A stretch of 32,246 nucleotides of DNA from Acidimicrobiales bacterium (GCA_020846295.1 JADLEF010000013.1:1-32246); one strand, 5' to 3'. Counted from the stretch's first letter, positions 1-7,735 are shown. Program-made: numbers and translations. The notes: generated from the letters alone by a model not told the origin.

Positions 1-36
1 CCATCCGGGCGCAACGACGAGGACGGTCGGCGGTGC

Positions 37-888
37 TCAACCGCGCTTGAGGCGCAATGCGACGTCATAGACCGTACGGCGCGGTACGTCCCGGCGGGCG
101 GCGATCTCGGCGGCCACGTCCTTCACGGAGGCGCCGGTCGCCAGGCCGGCCGCCACCTCGCGCTCGAGCTCGTCGTCGCTGGGCGCCGGCGGCGGCTCGG
201 CCCCCGCCACCACCACCACGAACTCCCCTTTGGGCGACTCCGTCGCCGCCCACGCCGCCGCGCCGGCCAGCGTGCCCCGCCACCACTGCTCGTGCAGCTT
301 GGTCAGCTCACGGGCCACCACCACCCGACGCTCGGGCCCGAACGCCGCCGCCAGATCGGTCAGGGCGGGAGCGAGTCGGTGGGGCGACTCGTAGAACACC
401 ATGGTCCGCCGCTCGTCGCGCAGCTCGGCCAGCTGCGCCAGCCGGGCGGCCTGCCGGCGCGGCAGGAACCCCTCGAAGCAGAACCGGGCGGTGGCCAGCC
501 CACTGCCCACCAGCGCGGTGAGCACCGCGGATGGCCCGGGCCCCACCTCGACGCGGTGCCCGGCGGCCCCGGCTGCGGCCACCAGCCGCTCCCCAGGGTC
601 GGAGATGCCGGGCAGACCGGCGTCGCTGACCACGGCGACCGTCTCGCCCCGGGCCAGCCGCTCGAGCACCACCGCGCCGTTGGAGAGCTCGGTGTGGTCG
701 TCCAGGCGCAGCAGCGGGCGTTTGTCCAGCCCCAGCAGCGACAGCAGCCGGCCGGTGCGCCGGGTGTCCTCGCAGGCGATCAGCGCGGCGGTGGCGAGCG
801 CCTCCCGGGCCCGGCCCGACAGGTCGGACAGGTTCCCGATCGGGGTGCCGACGAGCACCAGCAGCCCACCGCTCGGGGCCGCGCTCAC
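37..888 (-). CDS. rsmI: 16S rRNA (cytidine1402-2'-O)-methyltransferase RsmI
   Basis: SAM-dependent methyltransferase that puts the 2'-O-methyl group on C1402 in the decoding centre of 16S rRNA. The 283-residue product has the family landmarks in order: GTPIGNLSDLS at the N-terminus, CEDTRRTGRLL, VSDAGLPGISDPG, GPSAVLTALVGSGL, the GFLPR loop, VFYESPHRL, RELTKLHE and KGEFVVVV. Length is normal for the family (about 280). The open frame runs on upstream to 2571, but that extension lies antisense to other genes. The GTG at 888 is chosen because it starts just before the GTPIGNL motif and overlaps the stop of the upstream DUF192 gene by four bases (GTGA), a usual sign of translational coupling. 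Recognition is by motif and confident. Confidence 0.95.
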   Translation of the reverse strand: MSAAPSGGLLVLVGTPIGNLSDLSGRAREALATAALIACEDTRRTGRLLSLLGLDKRPLLRLDDHTELSNGAVVLERLARGETVAVVSDAGLPGISDPGERLVAAAGAAGHRVEVGPGPSAVLTALVGSGLATARFCFEGFLPRRQAARLAQLAELRDERRTMVFYESPHRLAPALTDLAAAFGPERRVVVARELTKLHEQWWRGTLAGAAAWAATESPKGEFVVVVAGAEPPPAPSDDELEREVAAGLATGASVKDVAAEIAARRDVPRRTVYDVALRLKRG

Positions 889-1445
889 GTGAGGACGGGT
901 CGTTCCATCCGCTCCGGGCGCTCCACCGGATCGATGCGCTCGATGTACCGGTCGACCGGGGTGACCTGGCGCGACCGTCGGCGAACCCGCTCCCCCCGAC
1001 CGATGCGACGGGCGGCGGCCGCCAGGCGGGCGGGACGGCCGGAGAGCCCGTCGCCTCGATCGCCCTCGCCGCGCCCGTGATCGCCACCGCCGGGACCCCC
1101 GTGGCCGGCTTCGCCGTGCACGGCGAGCTCGTCGCCCACCGCCAGACCCCAGCGCTCGAACGCGCCGCGCTCCGCCTCGATGATCACGCACGCCCTGCGT
1201 ACCGGGGCGGCGACCCGCCACGGCTTCATGCCGCGCACCGCCAGCACGCGGAGCTCGCCGTCGCAGAAGGCGACATCGATGGGGAAGCGCATGCCGACCG
1301 TGTGCACCGAACGCGCCGGACGGATCAGCAGCGCACCGTCGAGCGAGCGCCGACCGAGCAGCCCGAACAGACGGGTGCGGAACGTGTCGGCGATCTCGAC
1401 GGACGCGAGCACCTTCGCATCCCGTACCAGCCAGGCCATCGACAC
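885..1445 (-). CDS. DUF192 family protein
   Basis: Product of 186 residues whose first 110 match the DUF192 fold: a start such as AWLVRDAKVLASVEIADTF, then RTRLFGLLGRRSL, RSVHTVGMRFPIDVAF and GMKPWRV. Biochemical function of the family is not established. Unlike many DUF192 proteins this copy has no signal peptide, and it carries an Arg/Gly/Pro-rich tail of about 75 residues. The GTG at 1445 or the ATG at 1439 could be the start; no Shine-Dalgarno precedes either. A TACGGT -10 hexamer lies on this strand at 1459-1454, eight bases before the GTG, predicting a leaderless message. The gene ends in a GTGA overlap with rsmI, so the two probably form one operon. Confidence 0.85.
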   Translation of the reverse strand: MSMAWLVRDAKVLASVEIADTFRTRLFGLLGRRSLDGALLIRPARSVHTVGMRFPIDVAFCDGELRVLAVRGMKPWRVAAPVRRACVIIEAERGAFERWGLAVGDELAVHGEAGHGGPGGGDHGRGEGDRGDGLSGRPARLAAAARRIGRGERVRRRSRQVTPVDRYIERIDPVERPERMERPVLT

Positions 1446-1452
1446 AGCAGCG

Positions 1453-1458
1453 TACCGT
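1453..1458 (+). promoter_or_regulatory. -10 hexamer of PHP gene (leaderless)
   Basis: TACCGT ends six bases before the ATG at 1465, so transcription should begin at or next to the start codon. There is no Shine-Dalgarno. It overlaps the opposite-strand -10 by five bases. Confidence 0.5.
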
Positions 1459-1459
1459 A
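1454..1459 (-). promoter_or_regulatory. -10 hexamer of DUF192-rsmI operon (leaderless)
   Basis: TACGGT read on the minus strand, eight bases before the GTG at 1445. It is the reverse half of the palindrome TACCGTA (1453-1459), whose forward half serves the PHP gene. No -35 is convincing. Confidence 0.45.
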
Positions 1460-1464
1460 GAGCG

Positions 1465-2502
1465 ATGGACGCACTGGAAGCGCTCGACCGAGTCGTCTAC
1501 CTCCTGGACCGGGCCCTCGCCCCCGGCGCCAAGGTGAAGGCCTTCAGCAGGGCGGCGGAGGTGATCGCCGCCCTGCCGCCCGGCGAGCTGGAACGGCGGG
1601 CGGCAGCCGGCACCCTGACCGAGCTCGCCGGCATCGGTCCCTCGACCGGCGGCGTGATCGCCGACGCGTTGGCCGGCCGCCCGTCGCCCTACCTCGAGCG
1701 ACTGGAGCAGGAGACGGCCATCCCGCTGGGGCCCGGCGAGGCGTTGCGGGCGCGACTCCAGGGGGATTGCCACAGCCACTCCACCTGGTCCGACGGCGGC
1801 GCGTCGATGGAGGCGATGGGCCGGGCCGCCCGCGCCCTCGGCCACCGCTACCTCGTCGTCACCGACCATTCGCCCCGCATGGCCGTCGCCCGGGGCCTGA
1901 CCAGCGAGCGGCTGGCCGAGCAGCGCGACGAGCTCGACCGGGTGAACGAGGCCTTCACCGCCGAGGCGGCGGCCGGCACGGCGGCGCCGTTCCGGCTGCT
2001 GCAGGGGCTCGAGGTCGACATCAACGAGGACGGCAGCCTCGACATGGACGACGCCACCCTGGCCCGGCTCGATCTGGTCATCGCCAGCCCGCACGTGAAG
2101 CTGAAGATGGAGCGCAAGGCGATGACCCGCCGCCTGGTGCTCGCCGCGGTGAACCCCCACGTCGACGTGCTCGGGCACTGCACCGGCCGGAAGGTGGCGC
2201 CCTACGGCAACCGTGCCGGGGCGGACTTCGATGCCGACCTCGTCTTCGCCGCCTGCGCCCAGCACCGCACCGCGGTCGAGATCAACGCCCGACCGGAGCG
2301 CCAGGACCCGCCCGAGGAACTGCTGGCGCTGGCGCTGGAGTGGGACTGCCTGCTCAGCATCGACACCGACGCCCACGCACCGGGCCAGCTGGAGTGGATG
2401 AACTACGGCTGCGACAAGGCGGCGCTCGCCGGCGCCGAGGCGGAGCAGATCATCAACACCTGGGATGCCGAGCGGTTGGTCGCCTGGGGCGCCGCGCAGT
2501 AG
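1465..2502 (+). CDS. PHP-domain metal-dependent phosphoesterase with N-terminal HhH segment
   Basis: A 345-residue protein. Residues about 1-90 look like the helix-hairpin-helix part of PolX-type proteins (LTELAGIGPSTGGVIADALAG). The rest is a PHP phosphoesterase: GDCHSHSTWSDGG (metal-binding HxH), VVTDHS, GLEVDINEDGSLD, SPHVKL, DVLGHCTGR, VEINARPERQDPP and SIDTDAHAPGQL. It resembles the C-terminal half of bacterial DNA polymerase X without the polymerase palm, so it is most likely a stand-alone phosphatase or nuclease; the substrate is not predictable. The start at ATG 1465 follows a -10 hexamer by six bases. An in-frame extension upstream to 1180 is rejected because it lies antisense to the DUF192 gene. 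Confidence 0.88.
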   Translation: MDALEALDRVVYLLDRALAPGAKVKAFSRAAEVIAALPPGELERRAAAGTLTELAGIGPSTGGVIADALAGRPSPYLERLEQETAIPLGPGEALRARLQGDCHSHSTWSDGGASMEAMGRAARALGHRYLVVTDHSPRMAVARGLTSERLAEQRDELDRVNEAFTAEAAAGTAAPFRLLQGLEVDINEDGSLDMDDATLARLDLVIASPHVKLKMERKAMTRRLVLAAVNPHVDVLGHCTGRKVAPYGNRAGADFDADLVFAACAQHRTAVEINARPERQDPPEELLALALEWDCLLSIDTDAHAPGQLEWMNYGCDKAALAGAEAEQIINTWDAERLVAWGAAQ

Positions 2503-2505
2503 CGT
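2500..2505 (+). promoter_or_regulatory. possible -10 hexamer for bL37
   Basis: TAGCGT, overlapping the PHP stop codon, lies nine bases before the ATG at 2515. No Shine-Dalgarno precedes that ATG, which suits a leaderless message; read-through from the PHP gene is also possible. Confidence 0.35.
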
Positions 2506-2514
2506 GGTCGACCT

Positions 2515-2598
2515 ATGTCGAAGCGCACCAAGAAGCTGAAGGCCAACGCCCGCCGCAAGAAGGCCAACCACGGCGTCAAGCCGAACGCCGGTCGCTGA
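2515..2598 (+). CDS. 50S ribosomal protein bL37-like
   Basis: A 27-residue, strongly basic peptide beginning MSKRTKKLKANARRKKANHG and ending VKPNAGR. The Lys/Arg-rich start and the KANHGxxPNA end match the small actinobacterial ribosomal protein bL37 described from mycobacterial 50S structures. It would bind rRNA on the large subunit. It sits 12 bases after the PHP gene and before a hydrophobic 24-residue frame. The frame is too short for default gene callers, so it is easily missed. The match is from memory of the mycobacterial sequence rather than from an alignment. Confidence 0.75.
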   Translation: MSKRTKKLKANARRKKANHGVKPNAGR

Positions 2599-2667
2599 AC
2601 CCGCTGCGGCGGCTCGGATCGCAGGTCAGCGGTTTCGTCCCGCCCGATCCAGGGAAGGTGCTCCAGC

Positions 2668-2742
2668 ATGCTGTGGACCATCTTCGTCATCCTCGGGATC
2701 ATCGCCTTCGCTCTGATCATCCTCGGTCGTCGCCGCGTCTGA
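2668..2742 (+). CDS. 24-residue single-pass membrane peptide (hypothetical)
   Basis: ATG at 2668 opens a 24-codon frame: MLWTIF, then about 17 hydrophobic residues (VILGIIAFALIILG), ending RRRV. This is the pattern of a small inner-membrane protein with a positive cytoplasmic C-terminus. A purine-rich AGGGAAGG (2651-2658) lies nine bases upstream and could serve as ribosome binding site. It is followed by convergent importer genes. No family is recognised and no function is proposed; the case for coding rests on the clean hydrophobic block and the ribosome binding site. Confidence 0.45.
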   Translation: MLWTIFVILGIIAFALIILGRRRV

Positions 2743-2768
2743 CGCGTCGTTGATCCCGCCGCCGGCGG

Positions 2769-4319
2769 TCACGCACCACCGGCCATCAACAGGCCGATGC
2801 GGTCACGGTCGGCTTCCTCGATGGGCAGCATCGCGACGATGCGCCCTTCGCTCATGACGGCCACCCGGTCCGAGAGACCGAGGATCTCATCGAGTTCGGC
2901 CGACACCACCAACACCGCCGCACCGCGATCGCGTTCGGCGACCAGCTGGCGGTGGATGAACTCGATGGAACCCACGTCGACCCCGCGGGTCGGCTGGGCC
3001 GCCACCACGAGCTTGGCGTCGTAGCTGAGCTCCCTGGCGACGATGACCTTCTGCTTGTTGCCCCCGGACAGCGCGTTGGTCTCGGTGTGGATGCTCGGGG
3101 TGCGCACGTCGAAGCGCTGCACCAGCTGCTCAGCCTGCTTGTCGATGGCGGTGAAGTCCCGCAGGCCGTGACGGGCGAAGGGTTCCTCGTCGAAGCGGTT
3201 CAGCACCAGGTCGTCGGCGATGGTGTAGGAGCCGACGAGCCCGTGCTTCTCCCGGTCCTCGGGGATGTGGGCGACGCCCAGCCCGTTGACCGCCTTGGCG
3301 TTCATCGACGTGGTGTCCCGCCCGTCCACCTCGACGGTACCGCTGCGTATGGGCCGCATCCCGCAGATCGCCTCGACCAGCTCGCGCTGTCCGTTGCCCT
3401 GGACGCCCGCCACCCCGACGATCTCCCCGGCCCTCACCTCGAGATCGAGGCCGCGCACGGCGCGCTGGTGTCGGTCGTCATCGACCTGCAGCGCGCGCAC
3501 GCGCAGCATCACCGCGCCTGGTTGGGCGGGGGTCTTGTCGACCCGCAGCACGACGGTGCGCCCGACCATCATCGACGCCAGCCCGGCCTCGTCGGTGCGG
3601 GACGGCACCGCGGAGCCGACCACCCGGCCGCCGCGCAGCACCTCCACGCGATCCGCCACCGCCATCACCTCGCGCAGCTTGTGGGTGATGAAGATGATCC
3701 CCACCCCGCGCGCCGCCAGCTCCCGCATGATCTGCAGCAGCTCATCGGTCTCCTGCGGGGTGAGCACCGCGGTCGGCTCGTCGAGGATGAGGATCTCCGC
3801 GCCGCGGAACAGCGCCTTGATGATCTCGACCCGCTGCTGCGTACCGACCGGTAGGTCCTCGACCGTGGCCGCGGGGTCCACCGCCAGCCCGTAGCGTTCC
3901 GACAGCTTGCGGACCTCGGCCGCAGCGCGGCGCTGGTCGATGAAGCGGCCCCGGCACGGCTCGGCGCCGAGCACCACGTTCTCCGCCACCGTCATCACCG
4001 GCACGAGCTGGAAGTGCTGGTGCACCATGCCGATCCCGCGGCTGATGGCGTCCTTCGGCGACCTCAACGTGACCGGCTCGCCCTTGATGCGGATCTCGCC
4101 CTCGTCGGGGCGGTACAGCCCGAAGAGCATCTTCACCAGGGTGGACTTCCCGGCGCCGTTCTCGCCGAGCAGGGCGAGGATCTCGCCCCGGTGCAGCTGC
4201 AGGGACACGTCTGCGTTGGCGACCACACCGGGGAAGCGCTTGGTGATCCCCCTGGCCTCCAGCAGCAGCTCCGCCGTCCCGCCTGCGGCTGCGTCGTGGT
4301 CGATGCGATCGCTCACCAC
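2769..4319 (-). CDS. Nucleoside ABC transporter, double ATP-binding protein (NupO/YufO type)
   Basis: Energises uptake through the two permeases upstream. The 516-residue protein holds two ABC modules. The first has Walker A GENGAGKS (residues 52-59), the Q-loop region VHQHFQLVP, a family-typical altered signature LPVGTQQRVEI, and Walker B LILDEPTA. The second has GVQGNGQRE in place of Walker A, a clear LSGGNKQK signature, and AAQPTRGVD where Walker B should carry DE; this asymmetry is normal for the sugar/nucleoside (RbsA/YufO) class, where one site is non-catalytic. It starts at GTG 4319 or GTG 4316, four bases after the second permease, as the last gene of the operon. Nucleosides as substrate are inferred from family and neighbours. 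Confidence 0.93.
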   Translation of the reverse strand: MVSDRIDHDAAAGGTAELLLEARGITKRFPGVVANADVSLQLHRGEILALLGENGAGKSTLVKMLFGLYRPDEGEIRIKGEPVTLRSPKDAISRGIGMVHQHFQLVPVMTVAENVVLGAEPCRGRFIDQRRAAAEVRKLSERYGLAVDPAATVEDLPVGTQQRVEIIKALFRGAEILILDEPTAVLTPQETDELLQIMRELAARGVGIIFITHKLREVMAVADRVEVLRGGRVVGSAVPSRTDEAGLASMMVGRTVVLRVDKTPAQPGAVMLRVRALQVDDDRHQRAVRGLDLEVRAGEIVGVAGVQGNGQRELVEAICGMRPIRSGTVEVDGRDTTSMNAKAVNGLGVAHIPEDREKHGLVGSYTIADDLVLNRFDEEPFARHGLRDFTAIDKQAEQLVQRFDVRTPSIHTETNALSGGNKQKVIVARELSYDAKLVVAAQPTRGVDVGSIEFIHRQLVAERDRGAAVLVVSAELDEILGLSDRVAVMSEGRIVAMLPIEEADRDRIGLLMAGGA

Positions 4320-4323
4320 CGCG

Positions 4324-5328
4324 TCACTCCTTGGTGTAGGGCTGGCCGGAGGCGGCCGGGGCGCGCACCCGGCCGGCGAAGGTGGCGAGCACCACGATGG
4401 TCAGCACGTCGGGCAGCATGCCGATGAACTGGGGCGGCACGTCGATCACCCGTTCGAAGTTCAGCTGGTTGACCAGGCCGTTCAGCAGGCCGAAGAACAA
4501 CGCCGCGGCCCACGCCAGGCTCGGCCGCCAGCGGCCCATGATCATGATGGCCAGGGCCAGGAAGCCCCGCCCCGAGGTCATGCCCCGCTCGAAGGTGCCG
4601 GTGGCCTCGACCGACAGCAGCGCCCCGGCCAGCCCGGCCAGCGCACCGCCCGCCGCCACGTTGCCGTAGCGGTACAGCGACACGTTCACGCCGACGGTGT
4701 CCGCCGCGCTGGGGTGTTCGCCGACCGCCCGGGTGCGCAGCCCCCACGGGGTGCGGAACAGCATGACCTGCAGCACGATGACGATGGCGAAGGTGAGGTA
4801 GGTGAGCGGCTGGTTCTGGAAGAACACCTTGCCCAGCAGCGGGATGTCCTTCAGCAGCGGGATCTCCCAGGTGGGCATCGAGCCCTTCATGGTCCGGCCC
4901 TGCCGGTAGAAGAACGACGTGACGCCGGCGGCGAGGATGTTGATGACCGTGCCGGCGATGATCTGGTTGATGCGCCAGCTCACCGCGCACACCGCCAGGA
5001 ACGCACCGAGCAGGGCGCCCACCACCACCCCGGCGACCACACCGAACACGATGCCGGCCCAGGTGGCCCCGAAGAAGGCGACGAACGCACCGACCAGCAT
5101 CTGGCCCTCGATGCCGATGTTCACCACGCCGCTGCGCTCGCAGAGGATGCCGCACATCGCGGCCAGCGCCAGCGGGGTCGAGTAGCGGACCATGAAGCCG
5201 AGCACCGCGGTGGCCTTGAAGTCCCAGATCCCGTAGGCGATGTAGGCCGCGACGAGCCCGGTCAGCACCGCCACCAGGGTGTTGCGGGAATCGGGCGAGA
5301 GCCGGCGCAGCGCGTTCACGATCCCCAT
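4324..5328 (-). CDS. Nucleoside ABC transporter permease 2 (NupQ/YufQ type)
   Basis: Hydrophobic 334-residue inner-membrane protein of the BPD_transp_2 family. The conserved stretch CERSGVVNIGIEGQMLVGAF lies near residue 65, followed by INQIIAGTVINILAAGVTSF, the cytoplasmic EAA-like WGLRTRAVGEHPSAADTVG and GRGFLALAIMIMGRW. These match YufQ/NupQ, which with YufP/NupP forms the channel of the nucleoside importer. The ATG at 5328 overlaps the end of permease 1 by 13 bases. The open frame continues upstream to 5901 but lies over permease 1, so the longer version is rejected. Confidence 0.93.
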   Translation of the reverse strand: MGIVNALRRLSPDSRNTLVAVLTGLVAAYIAYGIWDFKATAVLGFMVRYSTPLALAAMCGILCERSGVVNIGIEGQMLVGAFVAFFGATWAGIVFGVVAGVVVGALLGAFLAVCAVSWRINQIIAGTVINILAAGVTSFFYRQGRTMKGSMPTWEIPLLKDIPLLGKVFFQNQPLTYLTFAIVIVLQVMLFRTPWGLRTRAVGEHPSAADTVGVNVSLYRYGNVAAGGALAGLAGALLSVEATGTFERGMTSGRGFLALAIMIMGRWRPSLAWAAALFFGLLNGLVNQLNFERVIDVPPQFIGMLPDVLTIVVLATFAGRVRAPAASGQPYTKE

Positions 5329-6380
5329 CCCGTGTTGAGGTTGACGCCCTCCACCCCCGAGGCGTTTCGCAGCCGCAGGGCCCATCGGATGATCATCGGC
5401 GCCGCCACCAGCAGCAGGGCCACCGCGAGGATCACGTCGACGATCTCGGGCGCGACCTGGGCGATCGACTGGAGCTGGGTGGAGGAGGCCCGCAGCGCCC
5501 CGATGAGCAGCGCGGCGGGGATCGCCGCCCGGGGCGAGACCTTGGCCAACAGGGCGATGGTGATGCCGTCGAAGCCCAGGCCGCGGTTGAAGCCGGGTTC
5601 GAAGCGGCCGACCACGCCCTGGGTCTCGATGGCGCCACCGAGGCCGGCCAGCGCCCCCGAGAGGGTCATGGCCAGCACCGTGATGCCCTTGACCGACATG
5701 CCGGCGTAGTGGGCGGCGTCCCGGTTGGCGCCGACGGTCCCCAGCTCGAAACCCAGCGTCGTGCGGCTGAGCAGGAACCACACCACGAACGCCATGACCA
5801 CCGCCAGGAAGAAGCCGACCGGCAGGTCCGCCACCTTGGGGATCTCCGCGCTGGCCTGGATGGGCGGGGTCTTGGAGATGGCCTGGTCCGGTTGCATCCA
5901 CGGGCCGCCGGCCAACCAGTCGGTCAGGTTGACCAGGATCGTGTTCATCATGATGGTGGCGATGACCTCGTGGACGCCGCGGTACGCCTTGAGCACGCCG
6001 ACCACGAAGGCGGGCACCGCCCCGAAGGCCACGCCGGCGAGCAGCGCCAGCGGGAGGTGCACGACGGTGGGCAGGACGGTCAACCGGTACCCCACGTAGG
6101 CGGACATGATCGAGCCCAACAGGAGCTGGCCCTGAGCACCGATGTTGAACAGGCCCGCCTTCATGCCCACGATCACGGCCAGGCCGGTGAGGATGAGCGG
6201 CGTCGCCTTCTCCAGCGTGGCGCCGATGGCAGCGCGGTTGGCCATCGAACCCTTGATGACCGCCTCGGCGGCGCGGACGGGCGACTTGCCGTCGGCCAGC
6301 ACCACGATGGCGCCAATGAGGAACGCCACCAGCACCGCCACCACGGGCAGAAGAGCGGATTGCACACGTTGTCGGTTCAT
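5316..6380 (-). CDS. Nucleoside ABC transporter permease 1 (NupP/YufP type)
   Basis: Inner-membrane permease of 354 residues and first of the two channel subunits. A first membrane span (residues about 10-30) is followed by TPLILTGLAVIVGMKAGLFN and IGAQGQLLLGS, YRGVHEVIATIMMNTILVNL, TVGANRDAAHYAGMS and RGLGFDGITIALL, all typical of the YufP/NupP subgroup with its large periplasmic loop. It is separated from the upstream lipoprotein gene by 138 bases containing a strong hairpin, and overlaps the next permease by 13 bases, so the two permeases and ATPase form a tight unit. Confidence 0.93.
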   Translation of the reverse strand: MNRQRVQSALLPVVAVLVAFLIGAIVVLADGKSPVRAAEAVIKGSMANRAAIGATLEKATPLILTGLAVIVGMKAGLFNIGAQGQLLLGSIMSAYVGYRLTVLPTVVHLPLALLAGVAFGAVPAFVVGVLKAYRGVHEVIATIMMNTILVNLTDWLAGGPWMQPDQAISKTPPIQASAEIPKVADLPVGFFLAVVMAFVVWFLLSRTTLGFELGTVGANRDAAHYAGMSVKGITVLAMTLSGALAGLGGAIETQGVVGRFEPGFNRGLGFDGITIALLAKVSPRAAIPAALLIGALRASSTQLQSIAQVAPEIVDVILAVALLLVAAPMIIRWALRLRNASGVEGVNLNTGWGS

Positions 6381-6441
6381 GCGTGGGCCGACCGGTAGAT
6401 GGTGTCCCGAGCCGTCGGCGGATCGATGGGGACCCGAAACG

Positions 6442-6481
6442 CGAGGACGGACGGCCCCACCTGGGGTGCCGTCCGTCCTCG
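6442..6481 (-). terminator. Intercistronic hairpin between BMP lipoprotein and permease genes
   Basis: A perfect 14-bp stem (6442-6455 with 6468-6481), whose 12-base loop can form further C/G pairs. On the transcribed minus strand it comes 38 bases after the lipoprotein stop codon and before the permease start. Only a weak T run (TTTC) follows. It could be a partial terminator or a 3'-end stabiliser letting binding protein be made in excess over the membrane parts. Confidence 0.6.
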
Positions 6482-6518
6482 TGCTCGGGGGTGGCGCCGG
6501 GCGTCGCCGGCGCGGGGA

Positions 6519-7616
6519 TCAGTTGACGCCGGTGGGCAGCTTGCCGGAGTCGACGTCGGCGATGATCTGCTCGATCTCGGTCTTCACATCGGCCGGGAGC
6601 TTCGAGTCGAAGTCGTGGAACGGCGCCAGGCCGACCTTGCCGAAGTAGTTGCCGCCCTCGATCGAGCCGTCCTTGACCTGAGCGGCCAACTCGACGACGC
6701 CGTCATCGATCAGCTTCATGGCGCTGGTCACCAGGCAGGGGTGCGCCTCGGGCACCGTCTCCCACTGGTCGGTGTCGACGCCGACGCAGTAGGCGCCGTC
6801 CTTCTTGGCCACCTCGATGAGGGCGCCGTTGCCGGTCTTGCCCCCGGCGCCGAAGATCACATCGGCGTTGTTGTCGAGCGCCTGCTTGGCCGTCTGGCCA
6901 CCCCAGGTCGGATCGAGGAACGCGACGTCGAGGCCGCCCGGGTGGTAGGTGGTGATGGCCTTCACCTCGGGGTTGGTGTGCTTGGCGCCGTTCTCCCAGC
7001 CCTTGCCGAAGGCGACGACGGGCGGGACCTTGTCCGTACCCAGCACCGCGCCGACCACGTTGGTCTCGGTGAGCAGGCCGGCCAGGGCGCCGGCCATGAA
7101 CCCGGCCTTGTCCTCGTTGAACACGAGACCGGTCAGGTTCGGCACGACCTCGCCCTGGAAGGCATCGACCCCGATGAAGTGGGTGTCGGGGTTGGCCTTG
7201 GCGGCGGCGGTGGTCGCCTCGCCCAGGGCGAAGCCCACGGTGAGCACGACGTCGGCCTTCTTGTCGATGAAGGACTGGATGTTCGTCTCGTAGTCCTTGG
7301 AGTCGACGGTCTCGATGTAGTCGGCGAAGCCGTCGAGCTCCTGGGCGGCCTGCATCGCACCTTCCCAGGCGGACTGGTTGAACGACTTGTCGTCCACCTT
7401 GCCCACGTCGGTCACCAGGCCGATGCAGAACACCTCTTCGCTGGCGCAGTCACCCTGGAACCCCCGTTCCATCGCCGCCGCGGTGGTCTCGGTGGCGCCA
7501 CCGGCCGCCGTCGTCTCCGCCGAGCCGGAGCCCGTGTCGGCGTCGTCGCCGCCGCACGCGGCGGCGAACATCGACAGTGCGAGCAACCCGGCGAGCGCGC
7601 CAGTCGTCTTCCTCAT
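6519..7616 (-). CDS. BMP-family nucleoside-binding lipoprotein
   Basis: Extracellular substrate-binding component of the importer, 365 residues. The signal peptide MRKTTGALAGLLALSMFAAA ends at Cys21, the lipidation site, although the -3 position is Ala rather than Leu. A low-complexity Gly/Ser/Thr/Ala linker follows. The mature domain has the BMP (PnrA-like) marks VTDVGKVDDKSFNQSAWEG, ADVVLTVGFALGEA, FIGVDAFQ, KAGFMAGALAGLL, GADVIFGAGGKTGNGAL-like NADVIFGAGGKTGNGAL, VGVDTDQW and SAMKLIDDGV. Family members bind purine or pyrimidine nucleosides. GAGGA lies four bases before the ATG, and a TAAGCT -10 lies about 57 bases upstream. First gene of the importer operon, divergent from the phosphorylase. 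Confidence 0.94.
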   Translation of the reverse strand: MRKTTGALAGLLALSMFAAACGGDDADTGSGSAETTAAGGATETTAAAMERGFQGDCASEEVFCIGLVTDVGKVDDKSFNQSAWEGAMQAAQELDGFADYIETVDSKDYETNIQSFIDKKADVVLTVGFALGEATTAAAKANPDTHFIGVDAFQGEVVPNLTGLVFNEDKAGFMAGALAGLLTETNVVGAVLGTDKVPPVVAFGKGWENGAKHTNPEVKAITTYHPGGLDVAFLDPTWGGQTAKQALDNNADVIFGAGGKTGNGALIEVAKKDGAYCVGVDTDQWETVPEAHPCLVTSAMKLIDDGVVELAAQVKDGSIEGGNYFGKVGLAPFHDFDSKLPADVKTEIEQIIADVDSGKLPTGVN

Positions 7617-7672
7617 GCAGTCCTCACTTGGCTTCCGGCCTCGACTTCACTTCCAGCCTTGAACGGGAACGG

Positions 7673-7678
7673 AGCTTA
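7673..7678 (-). promoter_or_regulatory. -10 hexamer of importer operon
   Basis: TAAGCT on the minus strand, implying a roughly 50-base leader with a GAGGA ribosome binding site at 7625-7621. It overlaps the region that would be the -35 (TTAGTG, 7676-7681) of the divergent phosphorylase promoter. Confidence 0.45.
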
Positions 7679-7697
7679 GTGGCGCCATCTCCCGCGG

Positions 7698-7703
7698 TAT
7701 GGT
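7698..7703 (+). promoter_or_regulatory. -10 hexamer of phosphorylase operon
   Basis: TATGGT with a weak TTAGTG -35 sixteen bases upstream. The predicted leader of about 26 bases contains GGAG at 7725-7728, seven bases before the GTG at 7736. Confidence 0.45.
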
Positions 7704-7735
7704 CACCCCCCGCCGCCTTTCCACGGAGTCGAATC

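Noticed and set aside
889-2571. Upstream extension of the rsmI frame to 844 codons
   Set aside because: It lies antisense to the DUF192 and PHP genes, has no family features and results from high GC; rsmI starts at 888.
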